This document shows, piece by piece, positions 15,936-24,148 of a stretch of DNA of 64,000 bases (position 1 is its first letter; each line of letters starts with the position of its first letter). Location of the stretch: assembly GCF_030409555.1 (NCBI RefSeq), contig NZ_JAUFPU010000001.1:62001-126000 (forward strand), in the 5' to 3' direction. The translations under genes and the position numbers were made by a program. The DNA is from Chitinimonas viridis. Lineage in GTDB: Bacteria; Pseudomonadota; Gammaproteobacteria; Burkholderiales; Chitinimonadaceae. The notes below the pieces were generated by a model. It was not told where the DNA came from and did no database searches. It saw only the letters and a list, made by a program, of their open reading frames with translations.

Positions 15936-18254
15936 ATGCTTGCCACCTCGCTTACCCATGCTGCCACCCTGCTTGCGCTGAGCCCGCTATTTGTGGTGGC
16001 AGCAAACGCCGCAGAAACGATGCCGCTTGCTCCCGCTTATCGCCCAGTGATACTGGCCGTGACCATCAACGACCTGGTTAGCGAGGGGGGCACAGTGTTT
16101 TGGGAGGGTAAAGCAGGTGAGTTATGGGTACCGGTTGAATTCCTGCGCAGCTGGAACATCGATATCGAGCAGCAACAGGTCATCGGCATCGCAGGCGTAC
16201 AGCATGCCAACCTCGCTCTCATCAAAGGACTCCATTATCAACGCGACCATACCAGGGAGGAGCTGGCCATCACCGCAAGCGCCGAGGCGTTCACCCGCAC
16301 CCGTATCGATCTCACGACCCTCGACCCACTAGAGGTGGCACCCTATGCGCCGGGTGCGGCGCTCGGCTACGACCTGTCATCCAGTCGCAGTGGCGGCATC
16401 GACGCTCACCAGGCTTTGCTAGAGGTTGGGCTGTTTCAGGGCAGTGGCATGCTGAGCAGCAGCTTTCTGGGCGGCTCTGAGCGTAATGTCAGGCTGCTGA
16501 CCACCTATCAGACCGACCAGACCGACACACTGAAAACCTTGCGCCTGGGCGACAGCTACAGTGGCACTGGTGCCTGGGGCTACGGGGTCTTGTTCGGCGG
16601 ACTGCAATATGGCACCAACTTTTCGATCCGGCCGGATCTGGTCACCATGCCCATGCCGGGTGCGTCCGGCAGTACACGACTACCGTCTACCGTCGATGTC
16701 TATGTCAACGACGTGCTGCGCGCCCGCCAGGCTGTACGGGCCGGCCCGTTTACCGTACAAGGCCTGCCCGTGATCAGCGGCGCCGGTGAAGTGCAGGTGA
16801 TAGTGACCGATATGCTGGGACGTGAGCAACGGATCACCCAGTCCTTTTTTGCCAATCCCAATCTGTTGCGTCCGGGGCTGGTACAGGAAAACTATGAATT
16901 CGGCTGGCTCCGCCAGGACTATGGCCTACGCAGCAACGCCTATCACAATCCGTTTGCCAGCCTGACCTATCGCAAAGGCTTGAGCGACAGCCTGACCGGC
17001 GAACTACGTGGCGAAATACAGAAAAACCATACTGCGATCGGACTGTCAGCCGCCACACTGTCGCCCGCCCTGTCGAGCACGCTGGAATCCACCATTGTGG
17101 CTAGCCGCACCCGTGGCGAGAACAGCGGCTTGATGGGTAGCGTCGCCTACCGCTATCTGGGTCAACGCTGGTCCGCCAGCGCACGCATGCAGCTGAATAG
17201 CCAAGGGTTCCGCCAGTTGGGAAGCGATCCGGACAATCTCCCGCGGCAGTTGGCTACCGCCCAGGTCAGTGCGCCTATCGGCCAAGGTGCAATGGCCCTC
17301 AACTACCTGCACCGCAAAGATCAAGGCAATCACCTTACGCGCATCATCAACCTCAGTTACTCGCAAAGGCTGTCGCCCAATACCTTTGCCTCATTTACCC
17401 TGCTCAAGCCGGTATCACCCAAAGCAGACTTGGCCGCCGCACTCATGCTGACCATGGTGTTCGACAGCCAGCACGTGGCCAGTGCCAGTTTGAAGCACGA
17501 TGGCTCAAATACAACCGGCCAGATGGTTTTCCAGAAAACCATCCCCGCAGATAGCGGTACCGGCTATCGCCTTATCACCGAACGGGGAAGCAGCTACTCC
17601 CGCCAGGACATCTCGGTCATGCAACAAGCGTCGTTTGGACGCTTCCGACTCGATCTGGTTCGGCTGCAGGGCAAGACCAGCACCCGGCTGGGTGCCCAGG
17701 GCGGGATTGAATTCATCGGCGGCAGACTGTATTTTTCGCGCGATCTGGATCAGGGCTTTGCGCTGGTGCAAGTCCCTGGCACCGCCGGCATACCGGTTTA
17801 CCTGGAAAACCGGCTAGTCGGCCATACCGACCAAGAGGGTCGCGTAGTCGTGGGCAATCTGCAGGCTTATCAGGCCAACCACATCAGCATCGACCCCCTG
17901 TATCTGCCCCTGGAATCATCGGTTGGCGAAATCCGGCGTGCTGTCATACCCCGCCGACAGGGTGGTGTCGTGGTCGACTTCAATATCCATCGACTGCGCG
18001 GTGCTACGTTGAGCCTGGTCTTGTCCGACGGCACGCCGCTCCCTGCCTGGACCCCGGTTGAGGTGCTGGGAATGCAGCAGTCGTATGTGACGGGCAAGCG
18101 TGGCGAGGTATTTGTCGATCTGCCCGCAAGCAAGGGCAACAAGCTGTTTGCCAGGCCAGTAGGCCTGCCCGCATGTGAACTGACGGTAGACCTGCCCGAA
18201 GCAGGCCTGACCATACCCAAACTGGGGCCATTGATATGTCTGCCCATACCCTGA
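15936..18254 (+). CDS. outer membrane usher (CsuD/FimD family)
   Basis: 772 aa usher forming the outer-membrane pore that assembles and exports pilin subunits. A signal peptide ends near AANAAETM. The N-terminal periplasmic domain, a beta-barrel region with RLGDSYSGTGAWGYGVLFGG and RPDLVTMPMPGASGSTRLPSTVDVY split around the plug, and C-terminal domains with GRVVVGNLQAYQANHISID are all present. The length is normal for the shorter archaic ushers. The last 19 bases overlap the following SCPU gene, so usher and minor subunit are translationally linked. Confidence 0.9.
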   Translation: MLATSLTHAATLLALSPLFVVAANAAETMPLAPAYRPVILAVTINDLVSEGGTVFWEGKAGELWVPVEFLRSWNIDIEQQQVIGIAGVQHANLALIKGLHYQRDHTREELAITASAEAFTRTRIDLTTLDPLEVAPYAPGAALGYDLSSSRSGGIDAHQALLEVGLFQGSGMLSSSFLGGSERNVRLLTTYQTDQTDTLKTLRLGDSYSGTGAWGYGVLFGGLQYGTNFSIRPDLVTMPMPGASGSTRLPSTVDVYVNDVLRARQAVRAGPFTVQGLPVISGAGEVQVIVTDMLGREQRITQSFFANPNLLRPGLVQENYEFGWLRQDYGLRSNAYHNPFASLTYRKGLSDSLTGELRGEIQKNHTAIGLSAATLSPALSSTLESTIVASRTRGENSGLMGSVAYRYLGQRWSASARMQLNSQGFRQLGSDPDNLPRQLATAQVSAPIGQGAMALNYLHRKDQGNHLTRIINLSYSQRLSPNTFASFTLLKPVSPKADLAAALMLTMVFDSQHVASASLKHDGSNTTGQMVFQKTIPADSGTGYRLITERGSSYSRQDISVMQQASFGRFRLDLVRLQGKTSTRLGAQGGIEFIGGRLYFSRDLDQGFALVQVPGTAGIPVYLENRLVGHTDQEGRVVVGNLQAYQANHISIDPLYLPLESSVGEIRRAVIPRRQGGVVVDFNIHRLRGATLSLVLSDGTPLPAWTPVEVLGMQQSYVTGKRGEVFVDLPASKGNKLFARPVGLPACELTVDLPEAGLTIPKLGPLICLPIP

Positions 18255-18703
18255 ACATGCTGGCGATCTGTGCCCTGCTGGTCCTAGGTGCCAACAGCAA
18301 GGCCTATGCCCTGACATGCAGCATCACTAGCAGCGGCATGGCCTTTGGCACCTATAACACCCTCTCGGCGAGCAGCCTGGATACGACTGGCGCCTTGACC
18401 GTGGAGTGTGACGACAGCTTCACCGCCACACTCAGCGCCGACCTGGGCACCGGGCTGGGCGCCAGCCATGCCACCGGCCGTAAAATGACAGGCGCCAATC
18501 CCGCAGCCTTGCTGACTTACCACCTTTACGCAGATGCCGCCCGCAGCCAAGTATTGGGAGACGGTACGGGCGGCAGTGTGACCATCCAGCTCAATGGTAC
18601 GGCCACCTACAACCTACCCCTCTACGGACGTATCACAGGAGGCCAGCACAGCATACCGGCCGGTAGCTATCTAGATAGCGTCATGGTGACCGTCTCGTAC
18701 TAG
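18236..18703 (+). CDS. SCPU-domain minor pilin or tip subunit
   Basis: 155 aa exported protein with a signal peptide ending near SKAYALTC and one SCPU domain: LTCSITSSG, VECDDSFTATLS, the GDGTGGS loop and terminal SYLDSVMVTVSY. It overlaps the usher gene by 19 bases. In Csu systems the gene after the usher encodes the two-domain tip adhesin CsuE; here there is only a single domain, so the tip identity is tentative. Confidence 0.8.
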   Translation: MSAHTLNMLAICALLVLGANSKAYALTCSITSSGMAFGTYNTLSASSLDTTGALTVECDDSFTATLSADLGTGLGASHATGRKMTGANPAALLTYHLYADAARSQVLGDGTGGSVTIQLNGTATYNLPLYGRITGGQHSIPAGSYLDSVMVTVSY

Positions 18704-18729
18704 TTGCCGTCCGACACAATGCCCTCACC

Positions 18730-18763
18730 CCCCCGGGCCTGGCAGCTAGTGCAGGGCCGGGGG
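18730..18763. terminator. GC-rich hairpin between convergent SCPU genes
   Basis: CCCCCGGGCCTG pairs with CAGGGCCGGGGG (one mismatch, 10-nt loop) between the plus-strand SCPU gene (stop 18703) and the minus-strand SCPU-like gene (stop 18791). It is symmetric and without T-runs, so it may be bidirectional or rho-assisted. Confidence 0.5.
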
Positions 18764-18790
18764 CTGACGACATCTGCAAGCATCAGCAGC

Positions 18791-19174
18791 TCAATAGGAT
18801 ATCGTAAGCACCGACACACCGCCCGTCGGCCCTGGCTGTGTTGACAACTGCTCCAGAGCAATACGGTGGCTACCAACAAAGATCATGCCCGCGTCATCAG
18901 CCAAAGGCTTGGCAGCAGGGTTATAGCTGGCACGGACGGGATACGACGCCGGGCAAGCTACTGTATAAGCCGCATCACTCGCCCGTGGGCCGGCGAGCGG
19001 ATGGGGCGAAGCTGGCTGGCTGCCAGCACGAAACTCACATGACGGCAGTACTGTCATGGAGACGCCCAGCGTACCGCGAGCAACATCTGCGAGAGAAGGG
19101 GCAGGTGCAAGAGACGCCAACAGACAAGCCCCCAGCGCCAGCCGCAGGGAGGTCACACAAGCATTTCGAGACAT
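18791..19174 (-). CDS. short SCPU-like exported protein on the opposite strand
   Basis: 127 aa protein with a clear signal peptide (MSRNACVTSLRLALGACLLASLAPAPSLA) and a short beta-rich domain: LGVSMTVLPSCEFRAG, YTVACPASYPV and a C-terminal SVLTISY strand resembling pilin ends. It looks like a reduced SCPU/pilin-type domain. The ATG at 19174 is preceded by GGGAG; a longer frame to 19297 lacks support. It faces the chaperone-usher operon and may encode an accessory or decoy subunit; function is uncertain. Confidence 0.65.
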   Translation of the reverse strand: MSRNACVTSLRLALGACLLASLAPAPSLADVARGTLGVSMTVLPSCEFRAGSQPASPHPLAGPRASDAAYTVACPASYPVRASYNPAAKPLADDAGMIFVGSHRIALEQLSTQPGPTGGVSVLTISY

Positions 19175-19307
19175 CGGTCCATACTCCCAAGGGTGATATC
19201 GGGATGACACACGCCGACCTCCGTCACTATATGCCTGAAAACCCGGCAGGGGTATCAGAAATCCGTCACGCTCCATCTGACCTGCAACTATCGACAAGAT
19301 CGCCTTG

Positions 19308-19916
19308 CTACCCCCCGAGCTTGCTCAACAAACTGGCGATCTCGCCCTGCCGGCCTCGGTCGGCACTTTCGCGGCCGGGTCGGGGTACAGCCATGCGTGC
19401 CTTGGTCAGATATTGCCTGGCACCCGCTTTGTCCCCCTGCTCCAGCAGGTACTCGGCGTAGAAGTAATTGCTGTCTATCCCGTCGGGGTTGGCAGCCAGG
19501 CCGCGTTTCAGCAGCGCCAGCGCTTTCTGGTCATCGCCGAAGGCGATGGGCCAGCCGGGCACCTTGTAGTACAGCACACCCAGCGAGGTTAGTGCCGAGC
19601 CATTGAGCGTGGCAGGGTCACGGGCAATCACTGCTTCGAATGCCGCCTTGGCCTCCTTGGCATACTTCAATGCCCCCAATCCCCCCTTGGCCCCTGCATA
19701 GCTGGAGTTGATGATGCCTTTCCAGGTCAGCATGGGGAGATCCTGAGTACCCACGGTCTCGGTCTCTTGCACCAGTCTGGCAAAGGCCTGCTCCTGCGCC
19801 TCGCCACTCAGGCTGTACTGCGCTTCTGCCCAGCGGGTCTGCAGCGTGGCGAGATCGGCAGCATAGGTGTAGGCAGACAGCAGCATGCTGGCAAACACGA
19901 CAAACAGCGTCTTCAT
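19308..19916 (-). CDS. periplasmic TPR-like protein of the five-gene operon
   Basis: 202 aa exported protein with signal peptide MKTLFVVFASMLLSAYTYA and helical TPR-like repeats (ALKYAKEAKAAFEAVIARDP, GVLYYKVPGWPIAFGDDQKALALLKRGLAANPD, AEYLLEQGDKAGARQYL). Last gene of the operon; its ATG overlaps the SDR stop by 4 bases. Probably a scaffold or accessory in the envelope, since TPR domains mediate protein contacts. The specific role is unknown. Confidence 0.8.
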   Translation of the reverse strand: MKTLFVVFASMLLSAYTYAADLATLQTRWAEAQYSLSGEAQEQAFARLVQETETVGTQDLPMLTWKGIINSSYAGAKGGLGALKYAKEAKAAFEAVIARDPATLNGSALTSLGVLYYKVPGWPIAFGDDQKALALLKRGLAANPDGIDSNYFYAEYLLEQGDKAGARQYLTKARMAVPRPGRESADRGRQGEIASLLSKLGG

Positions 19917-20695
19917 GAAAAATCTCCTTGGGCAAACTTGCGAATTAGCGGTAGTTGCTTGGCAATGGCACTGTCGACCGCGCCAGGCAGCAACTGATTG
20001 AGGCGGAAGAACAACTTCTCTGGCCAGCCGATGACAGCCTCGCGCACCCGCTTGCGCCGCAATAGCTCCATCAGCGCCGCCGCGACGACCTCGGGTTCAT
20101 CCACCTGGGTATGCAGGGCGGCATTGAGTGCCTGTACCCTGGGGCTATTGAGAGGGGTGTTCACGGCCCGCGGAGCCAGGTGCACAAACCGGGGGCCGGT
20201 GCCACCGCTTTCGCGCGCCAGTGCTTCGGTAAACACCCGCAGGCCGCCCTTGCTGGCACAGTAGCCGGCATAGCCGGGAAACCCGATGCTGCCGAATACC
20301 GAGCCCACATTCACCACCATGGCATCGGGGCAAAAACCAGCCCACAAGGCTTGGATCAGCTTGATGGGCGCAGCCAGATTCAGCGCCAGCATGGCGTCCA
20401 GCTGCGCCGGCGGTTGCTCTGCGAACAAGCCGAAGTGCTGTGCGCCCGCCGCGTTCACCAGCAGCCCCAAGGGCAAGGGCTGGGCGCGCAGGGCATCGGC
20501 CAGCAAGGCGGGGCTGTCTGCATCGGTCAGGTCCAGCGGCAAGCTGCGGGCTTGGGGCCCCAGCTTGCGTGCCAGCGCCTCCAGCCTTGCTGCATCCCTC
20601 GCCACCAGCCACACCACCCAGCCCGCCTCAACCAGCGCGGTGGCAATCGCGGCGCCGATACCGCCGCTGGCCCCCGTCACCACGGCGATCTTCAT
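19913..20695 (-). CDS. short-chain dehydrogenase/reductase
   Basis: 260 aa classical SDR. The NAD(P)-binding TGASGGIG is at residues 7-14, NAAG near 83-86, catalytic Ser in VNVGSVFGS and the YxxxK pair in YCASK. A basic C-terminus (RRKRVREAVIGWPEKLFFRLNQLLP) is shared with membrane-associated lipid-type SDRs. Coupled by 4-bp ATGA overlaps to the diiron-enzyme gene upstream and the TPR gene downstream. It probably oxidises or reduces an intermediate of the pathway encoded by the operon. Confidence 0.88.
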   Translation of the reverse strand: MKIAVVTGASGGIGAAIATALVEAGWVVWLVARDAARLEALARKLGPQARSLPLDLTDADSPALLADALRAQPLPLGLLVNAAGAQHFGLFAEQPPAQLDAMLALNLAAPIKLIQALWAGFCPDAMVVNVGSVFGSIGFPGYAGYCASKGGLRVFTEALARESGGTGPRFVHLAPRAVNTPLNSPRVQALNAALHTQVDEPEVVAAALMELLRRKRVREAVIGWPEKLFFRLNQLLPGAVDSAIAKQLPLIRKFAQGDFS

Positions 20696-21381
20696 GTCAG
20701 TACTCCGGCTGATGGCTGCACCTGTGTGGTCTGCTGTTCGGTCAGCGCACGGAACACATCGCCATACAGCACAAACATGCGCCGCGCCATATGCAGCACG
20801 GCGGCCTGATCTGCCGGCGCTTCCAGCTGCAGCATGAGTTTCTCGAAGAAACCGATATGCGATTGGTCCAGCGCGCCATGCGAGGTCAGGTAAGTCATGG
20901 CCTGGGGTGGTAATCCCAGGGTTTGCTGGATGATGTCCGCCATGGGCGTGGCCAGGTTCACGCTGGTGCCCTCCAGCACATAGACCATGCCGAAGAAGCT
21001 GACCGGATTAAGCCGGCAGACGCTATCCCAGGCGTAGCTCACCATCAGCTCGGTACACCGGTGCGGCGCCCCATGCCTGACCGCATCGGCGTCGGCGCCA
21101 CAGGCGGCGATATCGCTCAATATCCATTCATCATGGCCCTGCTCCTCATCGATGTATTCCACCACGGCATCGAACAGCCAGCGCTGATCGGCACGCAATC
21201 GGCTGCCCACGGCCATCAGCAAGGGCACGGTATGCTTGACGTGGTGATAGGCCTCGGTCAGGAAGGCAACATAGCGCTCGCGCGGGACTACCGCCCGCTG
21301 GCAGTCCAGTATGGCCGGCGCAGCCAGCAGATAGCTGCGCTCGGCCGTGGTTTCAGATTGCAGTCGTTGAAAGAATGTCAT
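20692..21381 (-). CDS. heme-oxygenase-like diiron enzyme
   Basis: 229 aa alpha-helical protein of the heme-oxygenase-like/TenA fold ('iron-containing redox enzyme'). Probable metal ligands match the family pattern: E43 and H50 in EAYHHVKH, E80 and H83 in EEQGH, and H168, D172, H175 in HGALDQSH (HxxxDxxH). Members such as UndA and SznF use a diiron site to oxidise fatty acids or amines. The gene lies in an operon with an acyl-activating ligase and an SDR, so an oxygenation of an activated or free acid is a reasonable guess. It overlaps both neighbours by 4 bases. Confidence 0.8.
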   Translation of the reverse strand: MTFFQRLQSETTAERSYLLAAPAILDCQRAVVPRERYVAFLTEAYHHVKHTVPLLMAVGSRLRADQRWLFDAVVEYIDEEQGHDEWILSDIAACGADADAVRHGAPHRCTELMVSYAWDSVCRLNPVSFFGMVYVLEGTSVNLATPMADIIQQTLGLPPQAMTYLTSHGALDQSHIGFFEKLMLQLEAPADQAAVLHMARRMFVLYGDVFRALTEQQTTQVQPSAGVLT

Positions 21382-22805
21382 GGTGTCTCTCCATACAAGG
21401 CAGGCAGCCGATTGGCCAGAATACGGTCACGGCAAAGCCGTCCATTGGGGGTGATCTCGCCCTGCGCGGGGCTCAAGGGGGTAGTCAGCAGCGTCCAGCC
21501 ATCGAGCCGGGCATAGCTGGGCAACTGCGCATTGCATTGCGCCAGCGCCTGGTTGGCAGCCATGGGCTCGGTGCTATAGAACATCCCGTGCAGCCCCTGT
21601 GCCTCGTCGCCATAGACCAGGGCCTGCCGTATGCCAGGCACGGCCACGAACTCGGCCTCCAGCCACTCCGGTGAGACATTGCGGCCCATGCCCGTCACGA
21701 TGGTGTTTTTCTTGCGGCCCAGCAGGGTTAAAAAGCCATCGGCATCGATTTCACCCAGGTCGCCTGTGGCAATGAGTGCTGGTGCGGGGCCCTGGCCCAG
21801 GTAGCCCAGCATGGTGTTACCACCCACCAGTACTTCGCCATCCGCAGCGAGCTGAACCACTACATGGGGCAATGGCCGGCCTACCGTCCCAGGTCTATGG
21901 GCACCCGGCCTGTTGAGTGCCACCACAGAGCCAGCCTCTGACAGGCCATAACCCTCGAACACCGGCAGTGCCAGTGCTGCGGCCTGTGCCAAGGTGCGAC
22001 TGCCGCTACGACCGCCGCCGACGGCCAGAAACCGCCAAGGTTTGGACAACTGCCCGGCCTGGGTCGCCGCCACCAGCCATTGCAGCGTACTAGGCAAGAG
22101 GATGACGCTATCCGCCTGTGATGCCTGCAAGGCGGCGATAAAGCGCGGCACATCAGGCGGAAAAACCGCCATGCCAAGGTCGGCCAGCGGCAGCAGCTCC
22201 ACAGGCACACCCCGCAGCAAGGGCAGGTACAGTCCGGCCAGATTCTCCAGTAGTACCGCCAGGGGCATCACGCACAGGTGCTGGGTCACGGCCAGCGGCC
22301 CAACTACCTCATGCAGGGCGCTCACCGTCGCGTCCAGCTGCGCACCTGACAGGCAGACGCCCTTGGGCGCCCCCGTCGTACCCGAGGTGTAAGTGAGCTT
22401 GACCGTACCGCTGGGCAAGGCCGCGGCCCTGGTGTTGGCAGGCAGGCGTTGCAGGCTCAGCCCGGTGCCCGGCAACGACATGCCGCCCGCAGCCGGGGTG
22501 ACCAGGCAGGCAGCACCACTATCAGCCAGCACATGTTGGCGCTGGGCTTCGCTAAAGAAAGGCGGCAAGGGCACGCCGGCAATATTGGCCCTGGCCAAGG
22601 CGAGGTCCAGCACCACCCAGTCCGCATCGTTGTCAGCCAGCCACGCCACCGGCCCCGGCATAGCCTCCGCTTGCAGATGGTTAGCCAAGCGGCTCACCCT
22701 GTGTTCAAGCTCCGCGTAGCTGATGTGCGCCGCTGGGGTCAGCAGGGCCGTGGCGTCCGGCTGCAAGCAGGCATGCTGCGCCAGGGCGTTCAGGACAAGT
22801 TGCAT
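21378..22805 (-). CDS. AMP-forming acyl ligase
   Basis: 475 aa adenylate-forming enzyme of the acyl-CoA synthetase family. Visible core motifs: A3 YTSGTTGAPKG (139-149), A5 EGYGLSEAGS, A7 ATGDLGEID and A8 GRKKNTIVTGMGRNVSP. The C-terminal A10 block reads ITPNGRLCR where many enzymes have the catalytic lysine (TPTLKLKR), so adenylation chemistry may be altered; alignment is needed. At 475 residues it is shorter than the usual 500-560. It starts within the last 16 bases of the hemolysin-family gene and overlaps the next gene by 4. It presumably activates a carboxylic acid for the pathway. Confidence 0.87.
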   Translation of the reverse strand: MQLVLNALAQHACLQPDATALLTPAAHISYAELEHRVSRLANHLQAEAMPGPVAWLADNDADWVVLDLALARANIAGVPLPPFFSEAQRQHVLADSGAACLVTPAAGGMSLPGTGLSLQRLPANTRAAALPSGTVKLTYTSGTTGAPKGVCLSGAQLDATVSALHEVVGPLAVTQHLCVMPLAVLLENLAGLYLPLLRGVPVELLPLADLGMAVFPPDVPRFIAALQASQADSVILLPSTLQWLVAATQAGQLSKPWRFLAVGGGRSGSRTLAQAAALALPVFEGYGLSEAGSVVALNRPGAHRPGTVGRPLPHVVVQLAADGEVLVGGNTMLGYLGQGPAPALIATGDLGEIDADGFLTLLGRKKNTIVTGMGRNVSPEWLEAEFVAVPGIRQALVYGDEAQGLHGMFYSTEPMAANQALAQCNAQLPSYARLDGWTLLTTPLSPAQGEITPNGRLCRDRILANRLPALYGETP

Positions 22806-23437
22806 GGCAGCCCCTCCAACGTAGGTTGGGCTGCCAATGCCTGCGCCAGTGCCGGGTTGGCATCCAGCGCTGCCAATCCAGCGGCGATATCCCCCACCAT
22901 CACCAGGGGCTGCTTGTCGTAATACGCACCCCAGGTCTCGGGCTGGGGCACCCTGTCCGGGCTGGCCTCGGTCAACGCTATCAAGGGCAGACCCATGCGG
23001 CGGAAGGTGGCGCGCACCTGTGCCGTCAGCGTAAACACCACATAGCGGCTAGAGCTGGCCGCCAGGTAGCGCATCATCGCCAGTATCAAGGTAGGGGTAT
23101 GGCCACCGACCGCTGCAAGATTGCCCAGCTCGACGATGTCGGCACGCGATACAGGCCGAAGCAACTGCCTGGCCACGGCTTTGTGTACCGGTTCATCCAG
23201 GTAATGCTCGAGAAACAGGGCATTGCCATGGGCGGTTTGAAAGCCAGCCACCGCCAGCAACCGGCCTTCGGCACCGCGCAAGGTGAACTGATTGGGCAGC
23301 AGTCGTATGACCCGCGCATCGTGCACCGCGCGGAAACGGGCATAGACAAAGGGCAGGATGTCTTCTGCATCAGCCGTCTCAAGACCGCAGGCAAGCGTTC
23401 TCTGGCTGGAGTAGGCAAGTTTCTTCAAGGGCTGCAT
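22790..23437 (-). CDS. thermostable hemolysin family protein (GNAT-like)
   Basis: 215 aa protein of the T_hemolysin family (PF12261), named after a Vibrio hemolysin but with an acyltransferase-like alpha/beta fold. Typical segments are YARFRAVHDARVIRLLPNQF, FLEHYLDEPV, VELGNLAAVGG and FTLTAQVRATFRRMGL. GGAG precedes the ATG at 23437; a longer frame to 23509 is not supported. First gene of the operon, followed with overlap by the ligase. Given the partners, an acyl-transfer role is more plausible than membrane lysis, but this is inference. Confidence 0.82.
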   Translation of the reverse strand: MQPLKKLAYSSQRTLACGLETADAEDILPFVYARFRAVHDARVIRLLPNQFTLRGAEGRLLAVAGFQTAHGNALFLEHYLDEPVHKAVARQLLRPVSRADIVELGNLAAVGGHTPTLILAMMRYLAASSSRYVVFTLTAQVRATFRRMGLPLIALTEASPDRVPQPETWGAYYDKQPLVMVGDIAAGLAALDANPALAQALAAQPTLEGLPCNLS

Positions 23438-23493
23438 CACACTCTCTCCGTTAGGATGAGTGACATGCTGCCGGGCAAAACTTAACGCTAACT

Positions 23494-23626
23494 TAAGCGC
23501 CGCCAACAAAACCCAGCGTAGCGGTCCTGCCTAGGCGCGCGCATCTCACCGTACGGGTACGGCAAGGGCTGGGTGGGCAGCGCTAAGCCGGCCTCCGACG
23601 GATACTGTGCTGGTTGGTAACGGTGG
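23494..23626 (-). repeat. Correia-like inverted-repeat element, copy 2 (degenerate)
   Basis: The left end GCCAACAAAACCCAGCGTAGCG matches copy 4 (42733) almost exactly, and ACGGGTACGGCAAG matches its centre; the right end is decayed. It occupies the region just upstream of the five-gene operon, within about 60 bp of the first start codon, so it may contribute to the promoter region. Confidence 0.55.
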
Positions 23627-23665
23627 CCAAGGCGCTATCGCCCCATCGGCGGTGCGCAGCCGATG

Positions 23666-24148
23666 CTAAGGCTTCGCCGGCCACTTGCCGCGTATCACCA
23701 CCGTGTTGGCGATCTTGTCATGCCAGCCTTGCTTGCGGGCATCGAACGCCACCCAGAGCAGCCCCAGGAACAGGGGGATGGTGGAAACGTAATAGCCCAG
23801 GTAGCGCAGGATGGCCTGACCAGGCTTCAGTGGCAAGCCGGTGGTGGCATCCACCACTTTGGCGCCTATCGCCATCTTGCCCGGCGTGGCTTGCCGCGCC
23901 AGCCAGAAGGCGATCACCGCCACCGCGGGCAACAGCCACTCGACCAGAAAGCCCACGCCGCCATTGAAGTAGCGCTGGTCATCCCAATAGGCATCGCCCA
24001 TATACAGCAGCATGATGGGCACGGTGACGCACATGGTCAGCAGGGTATCGATCACCGAGGCCAGCAGGCGGGCGCCAAAGCCCACGTACTCCAGTCCGGT
24101 TTCAACTGGCTCGGGAATCACGCTGGAAGGCTGATAGGGATTGCTCAT
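23666..24148 (-). CDS. RDD family membrane protein
   Basis: 160 aa integral membrane protein with an RDD domain: GFGARLLASVIDTLLTM carries the Arg-Asp pattern in the first helix, and there are further helices near LLPAVAVIAFWLA and ILRYLGYYVSTIPLFLGLLWV. The TPGKMAIGAKVVD block is characteristic. The ATG at 24148 overlaps the stop of the radical SAM gene as ATGA. Some RDD proteins act as cation/proton antiporters; most are uncharacterised. Confidence 0.88.
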   Translation of the reverse strand: MSNPYQPSSVIPEPVETGLEYVGFGARLLASVIDTLLTMCVTVPIMLLYMGDAYWDDQRYFNGGVGFLVEWLLPAVAVIAFWLARQATPGKMAIGAKVVDATTGLPLKPGQAILRYLGYYVSTIPLFLGLLWVAFDARKQGWHDKIANTVVIRGKWPAKP

